Below are positions 28,318 through 36,957 of a stretch of DNA of 64,000 bases, in pieces. A model generated the notes under the pieces. The model saw only the letters and a program-made list of their open reading frames with translations, had not been told where the DNA came from and did no database searches. This stretch comes from Oryzomicrobium terrae. GTDB taxonomy: Bacteria; Pseudomonadota; Gammaproteobacteria; Burkholderiales; Rhodocyclaceae. The stretch is taken from the NCBI RefSeq assembly GCF_008274805.1, contig NZ_CP022579.1, positions 310,001 through 374,000 on the forward strand, read 5' to 3'. Each line of letters begins with the position of its first letter. Position 1 is the first letter of the stretch. Both the position numbers and the translations under genes were made by a program.

Positions 28318-28854
28318 ATGGAGCAATACCACGGCACGACCATCGTCTCGGTGCGCCGGGGCAATACCGTCGCCCTGGGCGGCGATGGCCAGGTCACCCT
28401 GGGCCACATCGTCGTCAAGAGCACCGCGCGCAAGGTGCGCAAGCTTTACCAGGACCGCATCCTGGCCGGTTTTGCCGGCGCCACGGCGGATGCCTTCACC
28501 CTGTTCGAGCGCTTCGAGGCCAAGCTGGAGAAGCACCAGGGCCACCTGATCCGGGCCGCCGTCGACCTGACCAAGGACTGGCGCACCGACCGGGTACTGC
28601 GCCGGCTGGAAGCCATGCTGGCCATCGCCGACCGGGAGCATTCCCTGATCATCACCGGCAACGGCGACGTGCTCGAACCCGAGCACGGCCTGGTGGCCAT
28701 CGGCTCCGGCGGCGCCTACGCCCAGGCGGCGGCCCTGGCCCTGCTGCACAACACCGAACTGCCGCCCGAGGAGATGGTGCGCAAGTCCCTGGAGATCGCC
28801 GGCGACATCTGCATCTACACCAACCGCAACTTCACCATCGAGACCCTGGAATAA
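28318..28854 (+). CDS. hslV: ATP-dependent protease subunit HslV (ClpQ)
   Basis: HslV is the threonine peptidase of the HslUV protease. The 178-aa product has the short propeptide MEQYHG followed by TTIVSVRRG, so the mature N-terminal Thr7 is conserved. It also shows [29 protein letters not shown] and a C-terminal [10 protein letters not shown] segment that contacts HslU. The 14 bp to hslU include an AGGGAGA site, so the two are co-transcribed. Confidence 0.97.
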   Translation: MEQYHGTTIVSVRRGNTVALGGDGQVTLGHIVVKSTARKVRKLYQDRILAGFAGATADAFTLFERFEAKLEKHQGHLIRAAVDLTKDWRTDRVLRRLEAMLAIADREHSLIITGNGDVLEPEHGLVAIGSGGAYAQAAALALLHNTELPPEEMVRKSLEIAGDICIYTNRNFTIETLE

Positions 28855-28868
28855 GGGAGACGCCGCCC

Positions 28869-30221
28869 ATGAGTACCATGACTCCCGCCGAAATCGTCAG
28901 CGAGCTGGACAAGCACATCGTCGGCCAGAACGCCGCCAAGAAGGCGGTGGCCATCGCCCTGCGCAACCGCTGGCGGCGCGCCCAGGTGGGCGAGCCGCTG
29001 CGCCAGGAGATCACCCCCAAGAACATCCTGATGATCGGCCCCACCGGCGTGGGCAAGACCGAGATCGCCCGGCGCCTGGCCCGGCTGGCCAACGCACCGT
29101 TCATCAAGGTCGAGGCCACCAAGTTCACCGAGGTCGGCTACGTCGGCCGGGACGTGGATACCATCATCCGCGACCTGGTCGAGACCGCCATCAAGAACGG
29201 GCGTGAAGCGGCCATGAAGCAGGTGCGGGTGCGCGCCGAGGACGCCGCCGAGGAGCGGGTGCTCGACGCCTTGCTGCCGCCGGCCCGGGGGGTTGGTGGC
29301 GCTGGCTTCCTCTCCGGCGAAGCCGAGGCGGCCGCGCCCCAGGATTCGGCCACCCGGCAGAAATTCCGCAAGATGCTGCGCGAGGGCAGCCTGGACGACA
29401 AGGACATCGAGATCGAGGTAGCCCTGCCCGGCATGCAGGCGGAAATCTTCGCTCCGCCGGGGATGGAGGAGCTGACCAACCAGATCCAGGGCATGTTCCA
29501 GAACCTGGGCGGCGGCAAGAAGAAGGCCCGCAAGCTGAAGATTCCCGAGGCCCTCAAGCTGCTCACCGACGAGGAGGCGGCCAAGCTGGTCAACGACGAG
29601 GAGGTGAAGCTCGACGCCCTCAAGAACGTGGAGCAGAACGGCATCGTCTTTCTCGACGAGATCGACAAGATCGCCTCCCGGGCCGAGGCCCAGGGCGCCG
29701 ACGTGTCGCGCCAGGGCGTGCAGCGCGACCTGCTGCCCCTGGTGGAGGGCACCACCGTCTCCACCAAGTACGGCATGGTCAAGACCGACCACATCCTGTT
29801 CATCGCCTCCGGCGCTTTCCACCTCGCCAAGCCGTCGGACCTGATCCCGGAACTGCAGGGCCGCCTGCCCATCCGGGTCGAGCTGAGCTCCCTGACCGTG
29901 GCCGACTTCGAGTGCATCCTGACCCAGACCGACGCCTGCCTGACCCGCCAGTACCAGGCCCTGCTCGCCACCGAGGGGGTGGAACTGGAATTCACTCCGG
30001 ACGGCATCAAGCGCATGGCCGAGATCGCCTGCCAGGTGAACGAGAAGACTGAGAACATCGGCGCCCGCCGCCTGCACACGGTGATGGAGCGGCTGCTCGA
30101 GGACGTCAGCTTCGACGCCGGCAAGCCGGGCCTGACCAAGGTGGTGATCGACGCCGCCTTCGTCGAGGAGCGCTTGGGCAACCTGGCCGGCAACGAGGAC
30201 CTGTCGCGCTACGTGCTGTAA
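28869..30221 (+). CDS. hslU: ATP-dependent protease ATPase HslU (ClpY)
   Basis: HslU unfolds substrates and feeds them to HslV. The 450-aa AAA+ protein has [20 protein letters not shown] at the start, Walker [16 protein letters not shown], the pore loop in the GYVGRD segment, the I domain (about 110-240), Walker [12 protein letters not shown] and the sensor region. It ends with a leucine-containing tail (SRYVL) that docks in HslV. A hairpin and then a strong terminator follow. Confidence 0.97.
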   Translation: MSTMTPAEIVSELDKHIVGQNAAKKAVAIALRNRWRRAQVGEPLRQEITPKNILMIGPTGVGKTEIARRLARLANAPFIKVEATKFTEVGYVGRDVDTIIRDLVETAIKNGREAAMKQVRVRAEDAAEERVLDALLPPARGVGGAGFLSGEAEAAAPQDSATRQKFRKMLREGSLDDKDIEIEVALPGMQAEIFAPPGMEELTNQIQGMFQNLGGGKKKARKLKIPEALKLLTDEEAAKLVNDEEVKLDALKNVEQNGIVFLDEIDKIASRAEAQGADVSRQGVQRDLLPLVEGTTVSTKYGMVKTDHILFIASGAFHLAKPSDLIPELQGRLPIRVELSSLTVADFECILTQTDACLTRQYQALLATEGVELEFTPDGIKRMAEIACQVNEKTENIGARRLHTVMERLLEDVSFDAGKPGLTKVVIDAAFVEERLGNLAGNEDLSRYVL

Positions 30222-30272
30222 GGCGGAACGGCCGGGGGCTTCTACGGCCGTTGGCCTAAAGCCTAGTATCCA

Positions 30273-30312
30273 CGCCACTCTCCAGGCATGTGCCCCGGAG
30301 AGTGGCGTTTTT
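30273..30312 (+). terminator. terminator of the hslVU operon
   Basis: CGCCACTCTCC (30273-30283) pairs with GGAGAGTGGCG (30297-30307), followed by TTTTT (30308-30312). A second, weaker inverted repeat, AACGGCCG with CGGCCGTT, lies upstream at 30227-30252. Confidence 0.9.
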
Positions 30313-30331
30313 ACTTGGTCTTGGCGATTGG

Positions 30332-30380
30332 TGCCTGAAGATCGGCTACTGGCGCGGGGTTTCAGCCGATGGGCTGAAAC
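30332..30380 (+). repeat. partial dispersed repeat with hairpin (copy 3)
   Basis: 30332-30362 (TGCCTGAAGATCGGCTACTG then GCGCGGGGTTT) matches positions 62-92 of the 92-bp element. The core then runs into an inverted repeat GTTTCAGCC-GATG-GGCTGAAAC (30359-30380), like the hairpin of copy 1 but with a shorter stem. Confidence 0.7.
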
Positions 30381-30493
30381 GTCCACCGCGATTCCTTAGC
30401 ACGCTACCATTCGTCCCTGGCCCCGCCGGAACGCCGGTCGTCCGGAATAGCGGTGCGGCGCCGACAACAACGATAAAACGGAGACATCCCCCC

Positions 30494-31381
30494 ATGCTGA
30501 TGCGCATCGTCGCCATCGTCTTTCCCGTGTTCGCGGTGATCGCCGCCGGCTGGTGGTACGGCCGGCGCAAGAAGCCGGACATGACCTTCGCCAACCACCT
30601 CAACATGGACGTGTTCGTCCCGGCCCTGGTGTTCGCCGCCATGGCCGACAAGTCCTTCGACCTGGTGGCCAACTGGGGCCTGGCGGTGGGCGCCCTGGTG
30701 GGGGTGGCCGGCTCCGGGGCGGCGGCGCTGCTGATCGCCCGGGCCTCCGGCGTGGCGCCCAAGACCCTGGTGCCCACCTGGATGTTCAACAACTGCGGCA
30801 ACCTGGGCCTGCCCCTGGCGGTGCTGGCCTTCGGCGACCAGGCCCTGGCCCCGGCGGTGGTGCTGTTCCTGGTTTCCAACCTGCTGCACTTTTCCTTCGG
30901 CGCCTGGTACCTGGACCACCACACCCGCCTCGCCACCCTGTGGAAGATCCCCACGGTGATCGCCAGCGTGGCCGGGGTGGCGGTCAGCCTGACCCACTTT
31001 CCGGTATGGGCGCCCCTCAAGATCGCCATCAAGATGCTCGGCGACGTGTCGATCCCGCTGCTGCTGTTCTCCCTCGGCGTGCGCCTGGCCAGCTCCAGCC
31101 TGTCGTCGATCCCCTTGGGCGTGGCCAGCGCCATGGGCCGGCCCCTGGTGGGCCTGGCCCTGGCCTTCGCCACCATCTGGGCCCTGGGGCTGGAAGGCCA
31201 GCAGCGGGCATTGCTGATCATGTTCGGCGCCCTGCCGCCGGCGGTGCTCAACTACGTGTTCGCCGAGCGCTATCACCAGGAGCCGGACAAGGTGGCCTCG
31301 ATGGTGATGATCGGCAACCTGGCGGCCCTGGGCTTCATCCCCCTGGCCCTGACCCTGGCCTTGCCGGGTACGAGTTTCTAG
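30494..31381 (+). CDS. AEC (auxin efflux carrier) family transporter
   Basis: The 295-aa protein has about ten TM segments and the AEC-family features: a first helix IVAIVFPVFAVIAAGWWYG, MDVFVPALVFAAMA, and the central FNNCGNLGLPLAVLAFG motif that forms the crossover region in this BASS-related fold. Bacterial members export malonate, malate or other anions; the substrate is unknown. It is monocistronic, with the hslU terminator and a repeat upstream. Confidence 0.88.
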   Translation: MLMRIVAIVFPVFAVIAAGWWYGRRKKPDMTFANHLNMDVFVPALVFAAMADKSFDLVANWGLAVGALVGVAGSGAAALLIARASGVAPKTLVPTWMFNNCGNLGLPLAVLAFGDQALAPAVVLFLVSNLLHFSFGAWYLDHHTRLATLWKIPTVIASVAGVAVSLTHFPVWAPLKIAIKMLGDVSIPLLLFSLGVRLASSSLSSIPLGVASAMGRPLVGLALAFATIWALGLEGQQRALLIMFGALPPAVLNYVFAERYHQEPDKVASMVMIGNLAALGFIPLALTLALPGTSF

Positions 31382-31544
31382 GCGGGGCAGGAAAGGTACC
31401 CGGCGGCATCGTGCCCATCGGACCATGGCGTGTGCCGAGTGCGGTGCTCCGTCTCGCCCGGGGCGTGGGGCTCCGCTTCGGCTGGATTGTTGCGGAGTGC
31501 TTGTCCTGCGCCGGGAGTCGCCGCTGGCCGTCCGGCCCACCGCC

Positions 31545-32012
31545 TCAGCGGAAGCGGTCGATCTGGCGCCGGTCGCGCTTGGTGGGGCGGCCTTTCAGCC
31601 CCTCGCCGGGGGCCGGCGCGAGGCGGCGCAGTTCCGCCGCTGTCTGCCGTTTGGCCCGGGATTCCGGGCTTTCCTCATACAACGCCCGGGCGTCCGGCGC
31701 CGGCCGGCGCAGGGGATTCACCGCCCGCACCGTGACCGTGTAGCGCTGCTCCCCAGCCAGGATCTCCAACGCGTCGCCGGCCTTCACCTCCCGGGCGGCC
31801 TTGGCCGGTCCGCCGTTCCAGCGCACCTTGCCGCCGTCGATGGCGGTGGCGGCGGCGCTGCGGGTCTTGAAGAAGCGGGCCGCCCACAGCCACTTGTCGA
31901 GGCGCAGGCGCCCGGCCGGATCGGCCCCGGGCACCTGCTCCAGGGGCGTCACCGGCGGCTCGCCGTCGTGCTCTGCGGCGGCGGGATCGGTCATCGCTGC
32001 CTGTTCGCTCAT
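31545..32012 (-). CDS. hslR: Hsp15-like S4-domain RNA-binding protein
   Basis: The 155-aa product has an S4 domain (about 36-100) beginning RLRLDKWLWAARFFKTRSAA and containing the KVRWNGGPAKAAREVKAGD strand-turn. A basic C-terminal tail is rich in Arg/Lys. This matches Hsp15 (HslR), which binds 50S subunits carrying a stalled nascent chain. An N-terminal acidic extension of about 35 residues precedes the S4 domain. Its ATG overlaps the GST stop. Confidence 0.9.
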   Translation of the reverse strand: MSEQAAMTDPAAAEHDGEPPVTPLEQVPGADPAGRLRLDKWLWAARFFKTRSAAATAIDGGKVRWNGGPAKAAREVKAGDALEILAGEQRYTVTVRAVNPLRRPAPDARALYEESPESRAKRQTAAELRRLAPAPGEGLKGRPTKRDRRQIDRFR

Positions 32013-32653
32013 TTGGCTAGCAGGGCCTTCAACTCGTCCTTCTCGGCGGCCAGCACCCGCTGCACCGCCGGGCGGGCCAGCATGCGCTGATGCCAGGCGG
32101 CCAGGCGCGGAAAGGCGGCCAGGTCGAGCTTCCAGCGCTGGGGCCAGTGCCAGAAGGGCAGGAAGTAGGCGTCCACCAGGGAGTAGTGGTCGCCGAGCAG
32201 CCAGGGGTTGTCGCCCAGGCGCTGCTCGGCCACGGCCAGGCCGGCCAGGTAGCGCGCGCTGCCGGCGGCCTTGATGTCGGCCTCCCGGGCCGGGTCGGCG
32301 AGGAACTTGGCCGGCTTCCACACCGGGCCGGAGGCGGCGTGCAGGCTGTAGCCGATGAAGCTCATCCATTCCGCTGCCCGGGCGCGGGCCAGCGGCAAGG
32401 TGGGCAGCAGGTCGGCGCCGGGATGGGTGTCGGCCAGCCAGGTGAGGATGGCGGCGGCTTCGCTCAGCAGCTGGCCGTCGGGCAGCACCAGGGCGGGAAT
32501 CTGGCCGGCCGGATTGATGGCCTGGAACTCGGCGGATTGGGCTTCGCCGCGGATCAGATCCACGGCCACGCGGCGATGGGCCAGGCCCAGCTCTTCCAAG
32601 GCGACGAACACGGCCTGGGAGCAGGCGCCGGGGAAGTGGTAGAAGGTCAGCAT
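32009..32653 (-). CDS. glutathione S-transferase family protein
   Basis: The 214-aa product has a thioredoxin-like N-terminal domain (about 1-78) with the CSQAVFVALEELGL helix in place of the usual Ser/Cys active site, the cis-Pro segment GQIPALVLPDG and the LSEAAAILTWLA helix that binds the gamma-glutamyl moiety. An all-helical C-terminal domain includes LGDHYSLVDAYFLPF. Substrate unknown. It lies between regA and hslR on the minus strand. Confidence 0.92.
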   Translation of the reverse strand: MLTFYHFPGACSQAVFVALEELGLAHRRVAVDLIRGEAQSAEFQAINPAGQIPALVLPDGQLLSEAAAILTWLADTHPGADLLPTLPLARARAAEWMSFIGYSLHAASGPVWKPAKFLADPAREADIKAAGSARYLAGLAVAEQRLGDNPWLLGDHYSLVDAYFLPFWHWPQRWKLDLAAFPRLAAWHQRMLARPAVQRVLAAEKDELKALLAK

Positions 32654-32741
32654 CGGGTGGGGTCTCCGGTCGTTGTTGTAGGCAAAGACCGGAGTCTAGC
32701 AGCGCCGCGGGTGGGAAGGCCTGGCGCGGCGGTTTGCCCGC

Positions 32742-33296
32742 CTACTCGCGCACCGGGCGTTTGGCCAGTTTGCGCTGCAGGGTGCGGCGGTGCATTTTCA
32801 GGGCTCGGGCGGTAGCCGAGATGTTGCCGTCGTGGTCGGCCAGCACCTTCTGGATGTGCTCCCACTCCAGCCGGTCCACCGACAGGGGGTTGTCGGCCAC
32901 CGGGATCGAGGCGTCGCCGTCGTTGCGCGCCAGGGCCGCCACCACGTCGTCGGCGTTGGCGGGCTTGGCCAGGTAGTGGGTGGCGCCGAGCTTGATCGCT
33001 TCCACCGCCGTGGCGATGCTGGCGTAGCCGGTGAGCACCACGATGCGGGTATCGGCCCCCAGGGCGTGGAGCTTTTCCACCAGGATCAGGCCGGAATCGC
33101 CGGGCAGCTTGAGGTCTACCACCGCATACTCCGGCGCCTCCTGGGCGGCCAGGGCATAGCCCGCTTCCGCATCCTCGGCACAGTTCACGGCAAAGCCACG
33201 CCGTTCCAGGGCGCGGCCCAGGGTGCGGCGGAACACCTCGTCGTCGTCCACCAGCAACAGAGTCGGGGCGTCGGGGGGGAGGGGGGCGGTGGTCAT
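32742..33296 (-). CDS. regA: RegA/PrrA/ActR-type response regulator
   Basis: The 184-aa product has a receiver domain (about 12-125) with acidic pocket LLLVDDDEVF, phospho-acceptor Asp in YAVVDLKLPGDSG, conserved Thr in VVLTGYAS and Lys in YLAKPAN. A Fis-type HTH at the C-terminus (LADHDGNISATARALKMHRR, then TLQRKLAKR) follows. The HTH sequence, including the SATARALKMHRRTLQRKL helix-turn-helix, is the hallmark of the RegA/PrrA redox-response family. It overlaps the kinase gene by ATGA. Confidence 0.95.
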   Translation of the reverse strand: MTTAPLPPDAPTLLLVDDDEVFRRTLGRALERRGFAVNCAEDAEAGYALAAQEAPEYAVVDLKLPGDSGLILVEKLHALGADTRIVVLTGYASIATAVEAIKLGATHYLAKPANADDVVAALARNDGDASIPVADNPLSVDRLEWEHIQKVLADHDGNISATARALKMHRRTLQRKLAKRPVRE

Positions 33297-34654
33297 GGCT
33301 GGGTAGGGCTTCCGGTAGCGGGGGAAAGGCGGGCCAGGGGCAGTTCGATCCGGGTCAGGGTGCCTGGGCCGTCGTGGCGCGGTGTCAGGCTGACCTGGCC
33401 GCCGAGCCGTTCGACGGCGGCGTTGGCCAGGAAGTAGCCGATACCCAGGCCATCGCGCTTGCTCGAGGTCACCGGTTCGCCGAGGCCTTGGCGCTGCGCC
33501 GCACCGGGGCCGGGGCCCCGGTCGGCGATGACGATGCGCAGCTGCCCGGCGTCGAGCCGGCAGGACAGGTGCGGCGGCTCGGCACCGTCCGGGGTGGCAT
33601 CGGCGGCGTTGTCGAGCAGGTTGAGCAGGGCGTGTTCCAGGGCCCGCTCCGGCGCCACCAAGACGGTAGCGGCGGCTGTGTTCGCCAGGTCGCAGGCCAG
33701 TCGGGCCCGGGGGCGGATCACCAGCCATTCGTCGGCCAGGGCGGCGAGCCAGTCCCGCACCGGCAACGGGGCGCGGGCCGGTTCGGCGGCGGCGGCGATT
33801 TCCTTGAGGATAGCCTTGCAGCGGCCCACCTGGCCTTCGAGCAGGCCCAGCTCCTCCTGGAGTTCGGCGTCGTCGGGCCGCTCGCGGCGCAGCTCGTGCA
33901 ACGACACCGCCAGGGTGGATAGGGGGGTGCCCAGCTTGTGGGCGCTGCCGGCGGCCAGGGTGGCGATGCCGATCAGGTGCTCGTGGCGCAGCACCTGTTC
34001 CCGGGCCTCGGCCAGGGCCCGCTCCCGCTCGCGCAAGGCCCGGGCCAGACGGGTGACGAAGATGCCGATCACCGTGGCGCTGGCGACGAAGTTGAACCAC
34101 ATGCCCACCACATGCAGGCCGAAGCCGCTGTGCATGTGCTCGCTGCCGCCGGCCGGGGCGAACAGGGCATCCAGGGCCGACAGATCGAGGCGTGGCGCCG
34201 GCAGGGGCAGGTAGGCCACCATCAACAGCGAGTAGGCCCCCAGGGTCAGGGCGGCCATGGCCGCCACGTAGGGTGCGGACAGGGTTGCCGCCACCAGGGT
34301 GAGGGGCACCAGCAACATCGAGACGAAGGGGTTGGCGGAACCGCCGGCACAGTAGAGCAGCACCGCCAGTATCGCCACGTCGACGCTCAGTTGGCCCAGC
34401 ACCAGGCCTTCGCCGATGTTGGCGCTGCCCGCGGCCTGGGCGCTCAGCTGGCGGCGCAGTACCAGGTTGGCCAGGGGTAGCAGGCCGATGGCCGTGAGCA
34501 TGGCCGGCAAGGGCAGGGCCATGCCCAGCCCCAGGGTGGCGGCGAGCAGTACCGCCAGCTGGCTGGCGACTTCGAAGCGGCGTAGAGCGACCAGGCGGTG
34601 CAGCAGGGCGGCCGGCGTGCCGAGGGGAGCGGTGGATGGTGGAGCTAAGGGCAC
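33293..34654 (-). CDS. regB: RegB/PrrB-type redox sensor histidine kinase
   Basis: The 453-aa protein has about six N-terminal TM helices containing CAGGSANPFVSM, the quinone-sensing GGxxNPF motif of RegB. The dimerisation helix GSAHKLGTPLSTLA carries the phospho-accepting His. VGRCKAIL has the redox-active Cys position, and the ATPase domain has LLNLLDNAADATP, DRGPGPG and DGLGIGYFLA. The residue after the His is Lys (codon AAG) where RegB and most HisKA kinases have Glu. The start is uncertain: GTG 34654 is used because no ATG precedes the first TM in this frame, and no clear Shine-Dalgarno is seen. A TAAAAT just upstream suggests a short leader. Confidence 0.88.
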   Translation of the reverse strand: MPLAPPSTAPLGTPAALLHRLVALRRFEVASQLAVLLAATLGLGMALPLPAMLTAIGLLPLANLVLRRQLSAQAAGSANIGEGLVLGQLSVDVAILAVLLYCAGGSANPFVSMLLVPLTLVAATLSAPYVAAMAALTLGAYSLLMVAYLPLPAPRLDLSALDALFAPAGGSEHMHSGFGLHVVGMWFNFVASATVIGIFVTRLARALRERERALAEAREQVLRHEHLIGIATLAAGSAHKLGTPLSTLAVSLHELRRERPDDAELQEELGLLEGQVGRCKAILKEIAAAAEPARAPLPVRDWLAALADEWLVIRPRARLACDLANTAAATVLVAPERALEHALLNLLDNAADATPDGAEPPHLSCRLDAGQLRIVIADRGPGPGAAQRQGLGEPVTSSKRDGLGIGYFLANAAVERLGGQVSLTPRHDGPGTLTRIELPLARLSPATGSPTQP

Positions 34655-34773
34655 GGCGGCGGATGAAGGACCGGATGGAAGAGGAGAGCCTGATTTTAGC
34701 CGGGGATCTCCTGGCCCTGGGTGCCAGGGGCTGCGACATTCGGTCGCGTGGGGACGCGCCCGTGCCTCCCAAT

Positions 34774-34810
34774 GAAAAACCGGCGCGACCCCTGTTGGGG
34801 CGGCGCCGGT
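34774..34810 (-). terminator. terminator of lysA
   Basis: ACCGGCGC (34779-34786) and GCGCCGGT (34803-34810) form the stem. On the minus strand TTTTTC follows directly. The plus strand also has TGTTTTT after the stem, so it may work both ways. Confidence 0.85.
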
Positions 34811-34830
34811 TGTTTTTGCCCGAAAGCCGC

Positions 34831-36108
34831 TTACTTGGGCAGCAGGGCTTCGCCGGCGTAGAGCTCGGCTACGGTCTCGCGGCGGCGCACCAGGTGGACC
34901 AGGGCGCCGTCCACCATCACCTCGGCGGCCCGGGGGCGGGTGTTGTAGTTGGAGCTCATGGCCATGCCGTAGGCGCCGGCCGATTGCAGCGCCAGGCGAT
35001 CCCCCGGGGCCAGGGCCAGTTGCCGGTCGTGGCCGAGGAAGTCTCCGGTCTCGCACACCGGGCCGACGATCTCGTAGGTGCGCGCCGGGGCGTCGCTGCG
35101 CTCGACCACCGGCACGATCTCGTGCCAGGCGTCGTAGAGGGCCGGGCGGGCCAGGTCGTTCATGGCCGCATCGACGATGGCGAAGCTCTTGGCGGCGTTG
35201 GGCTTGAGGAATTCCACGGTGGTCAGCAGCAGGCCGGCGTTGCCCACCAGGCGGCGGCCCGGCTCCATCACCACCGACAGGCCGCGGCCGGCCAGCTTGT
35301 CGAGCAGCGGGTTCAGGTAGTCGCGCACCTTGGGTTCCGCATCGTCGGCCTGGTAGCGGATGCCCAGGCCGCCGCCGATGTCCACGTGATGCAGGGCGAT
35401 GCCTCGGGCGGCAAGCCGGTCCACCAGGCCGAGGATCTTGTCCAGGGCTTCGACGAAGGGCGAGGGATCGAGAATCTGGGAGCCTATGTGGCAGTCGATG
35501 CCGGTCACCGCGATGTGCGGCAGGGTGGCGGCCCGGGCGTAGAGGGCTTCGGCCTCGTCGAAGGCCACGCCGAACTTGTTTTCCTTGAGGCCGGTGGAAA
35601 TGTAGGGGTGGGTCTTGGGGTCCACGTCCGGATTGACCCGCAGGCTGATCGGGGCGCGCTTGCCCAGCTCGCCGGCCACCGCGTTGAGGCGGTCCAACTC
35701 GGGGGCAGATTCGACGTTGAAGCAGCGGATGCCGGCCTCCAGGGCCTGGCGCATCTCGGCGGCTGTCTTGCCCACGCCGGAGAACACCACCTTGGCCGGG
35801 TCGCCGCCGGCAGCCAGCACCCGGGCCAGTTCGCCGCCGGAGACGATGTCGAAGCCGGCGCCCAGGCGGGCGAAGACGTTGAGGATGGCCAGGTTGGAGT
35901 TGGCCTTGACTGCGTAGCAGACCAGGGCGCCTTGGCCGGCAGGGTGGGCGGCCAGGGCGTCGGCGTATTCCCGGTAGGCTCGGGTCAGGGCGGCGCGGGA
36001 ATAGACGTAGCAGGGGGTGCCGTACTGATCGGCCAGGGTGTCGAGGGCGACGCCTTCGAGGTGCAGGCGGCCGTCGATACGGGTGAGTTCGGGAGCGAGC
36101 AGGGTCAT
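34831..36108 (-). CDS. lysA: diaminopimelate decarboxylase
   Basis: LysA makes L-lysine from meso-diaminopimelate with PLP. The 425-aa product has the PLP-Lys segment VCYAVKANSNLAIL, GFDIVSGGEL, HIGSQILDPSPF, HVDIGGGLGIRY, the EPGRRLVGNAG segment and the C-terminal C-x-E active-site motif VCETGDFLG. It is coupled to lptM by ATGA and ends in its own terminator. lptM-lysA with divergent cyaY is a common proteobacterial arrangement. Confidence 0.97.
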   Translation of the reverse strand: MTLLAPELTRIDGRLHLEGVALDTLADQYGTPCYVYSRAALTRAYREYADALAAHPAGQGALVCYAVKANSNLAILNVFARLGAGFDIVSGGELARVLAAGGDPAKVVFSGVGKTAAEMRQALEAGIRCFNVESAPELDRLNAVAGELGKRAPISLRVNPDVDPKTHPYISTGLKENKFGVAFDEAEALYARAATLPHIAVTGIDCHIGSQILDPSPFVEALDKILGLVDRLAARGIALHHVDIGGGLGIRYQADDAEPKVRDYLNPLLDKLAGRGLSVVMEPGRRLVGNAGLLLTTVEFLKPNAAKSFAIVDAAMNDLARPALYDAWHEIVPVVERSDAPARTYEIVGPVCETGDFLGHDRQLALAPGDRLALQSAGAYGMAMSSNYNTRPRAAEVMVDGALVHLVRRRETVAELYAGEALLPK

Positions 36109-36419
36109 GGCTGGGAGGCAGGGGAAGCGGTGTTGGCGGGGGTGCCGGTTGCGGAGGGGGGGGTAGGGGCCGTGCTACCATCCGGCGTCGTGGCGCTGGC
36201 CGGGGCGTCCGGACGCGCCGCCGGTTTGGCGGCGGGGACGGGGCCGCCCGGCGGTACGATGCCGACGCCCACCACCGGAACGATCGGCGTATGGGCTGGC
36301 GTCAGGCCTTGCCCCGGCGGTAGCGTGAGCGGCCCCTTGGTGCCGCAACCCGTCAGGGCGAGTCCGAGCAGGGACAGCGCAAGGATCCCATTGGGACGCG
36401 GCCGTGAATTTTTGATCAT
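36105..36419 (-). CDS. lptM: LptM (YifL-like) small lipoprotein
   Basis: The 104-aa product has a signal peptide with lipobox LALTGCGTKGPL (Cys25) and the conserved CGxKGPL start of mature LptM/YifL, followed by a Pro/Ala/Thr-rich disordered tail. LptM binds the LptDE outer-membrane LPS translocon and assists LptD disulfide maturation. ATG 36419 is preferred over the upstream frame start at 36485. It overlaps lysA by 4 nt. Confidence 0.88.
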   Translation of the reverse strand: MIKNSRPRPNGILALSLLGLALTGCGTKGPLTLPPGQGLTPAHTPIVPVVGVGIVPPGGPVPAAKPAARPDAPASATTPDGSTAPTPPSATGTPANTASPASQP

Positions 36420-36550
36420 GGGAATGGACGTAAGGGAGTGGCGGTGGGGGCAGGTGACGGACGGTCCGCGGCGGAGCCGGGACAAGTGTGCTCCTCCGCC
36501 TCCAAGCGCACCCGATGCGCCCGAAAAATCGACAAGGATGGTAGCACAGC

Positions 36551-36877
36551 ATGAATGATGCCGAATTCAACGCCCTGGCCGACGCCACCCTGGCGCGCCT
36601 TGAGGCCGCCCTGGAAGCCGCAGCGGATGCCGGGGCCGAGTTGGACTATGAACTGGCCCCGGGCGGCGTCCTGGAGATCGAGTTCGACGATGGCACCAAA
36701 ATGGTGGTGAACCGCCATAGCGTCGCCCGGGAAATCTGGGTGGCGGCCAAGGCCGGGGGATTCCATTTTCGCGCCGAGGACGGGGTTTGGAAGGACACCC
36801 GGGACGGTGTCGAACTGTTCGATCGGCTCGAAGCCCTGATGTCGGCTCAGGCCGGCCAGTCGATCAGCCTGCGCTGA
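36551..36877 (+). CDS. cyaY: frataxin-like iron-sulfur protein CyaY
   Basis: The 108-aa product has family length and an acidic first helix (MNDAEFNALADATLARLEAA). The beta-sheet segments ELAPGGVLEIEFDDGTKMVV, NRHSVAREIWVAAKAGGFHF and WKDTRDGVELFDRLEALM follow. CyaY regulates the IscS cysteine desulfurase and binds iron in vitro. It is divergent from lptM-lysA; the 130-bp gap must hold both promoters, but I cannot single out convincing ones. Confidence 0.95.
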   Translation: MNDAEFNALADATLARLEAALEAAADAGAELDYELAPGGVLEIEFDDGTKMVVNRHSVAREIWVAAKAGGFHFRAEDGVWKDTRDGVELFDRLEALMSAQAGQSISLR

Positions 36878-36891
36878 AGCACTGATGCATC

Positions 36892-36926
36892 GTCCCGTCG
36901 ACAGCGGGCAACGCTGCCGACGGGAC
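36892..36926. terminator. strong hairpin between convergent cyaY and mrcA
   Basis: GTCCCGTCG (36892-36900) pairs with CGACGGGAC (36918-36926), and inside it CAGCG pairs with CGCTG. No T-run follows on either strand. Its place between convergent genes suggests a bidirectional terminator. Confidence 0.5.
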
Positions 36927-36957
36927 TGTGAGTGAGCGCCGTGAGGCGGCGCAGCGC

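Noticed and set aside
25830-28442. 870-codon minus-strand open frame
   Set aside because: Shadow of znuB, the STAS gene and hslV; no conserved motifs.
30227-30252. AACGGCCG/CGGCCGTT hairpin as a separate terminator
   Set aside because: No T-run follows, and a much stronger terminator lies 20 bp downstream.
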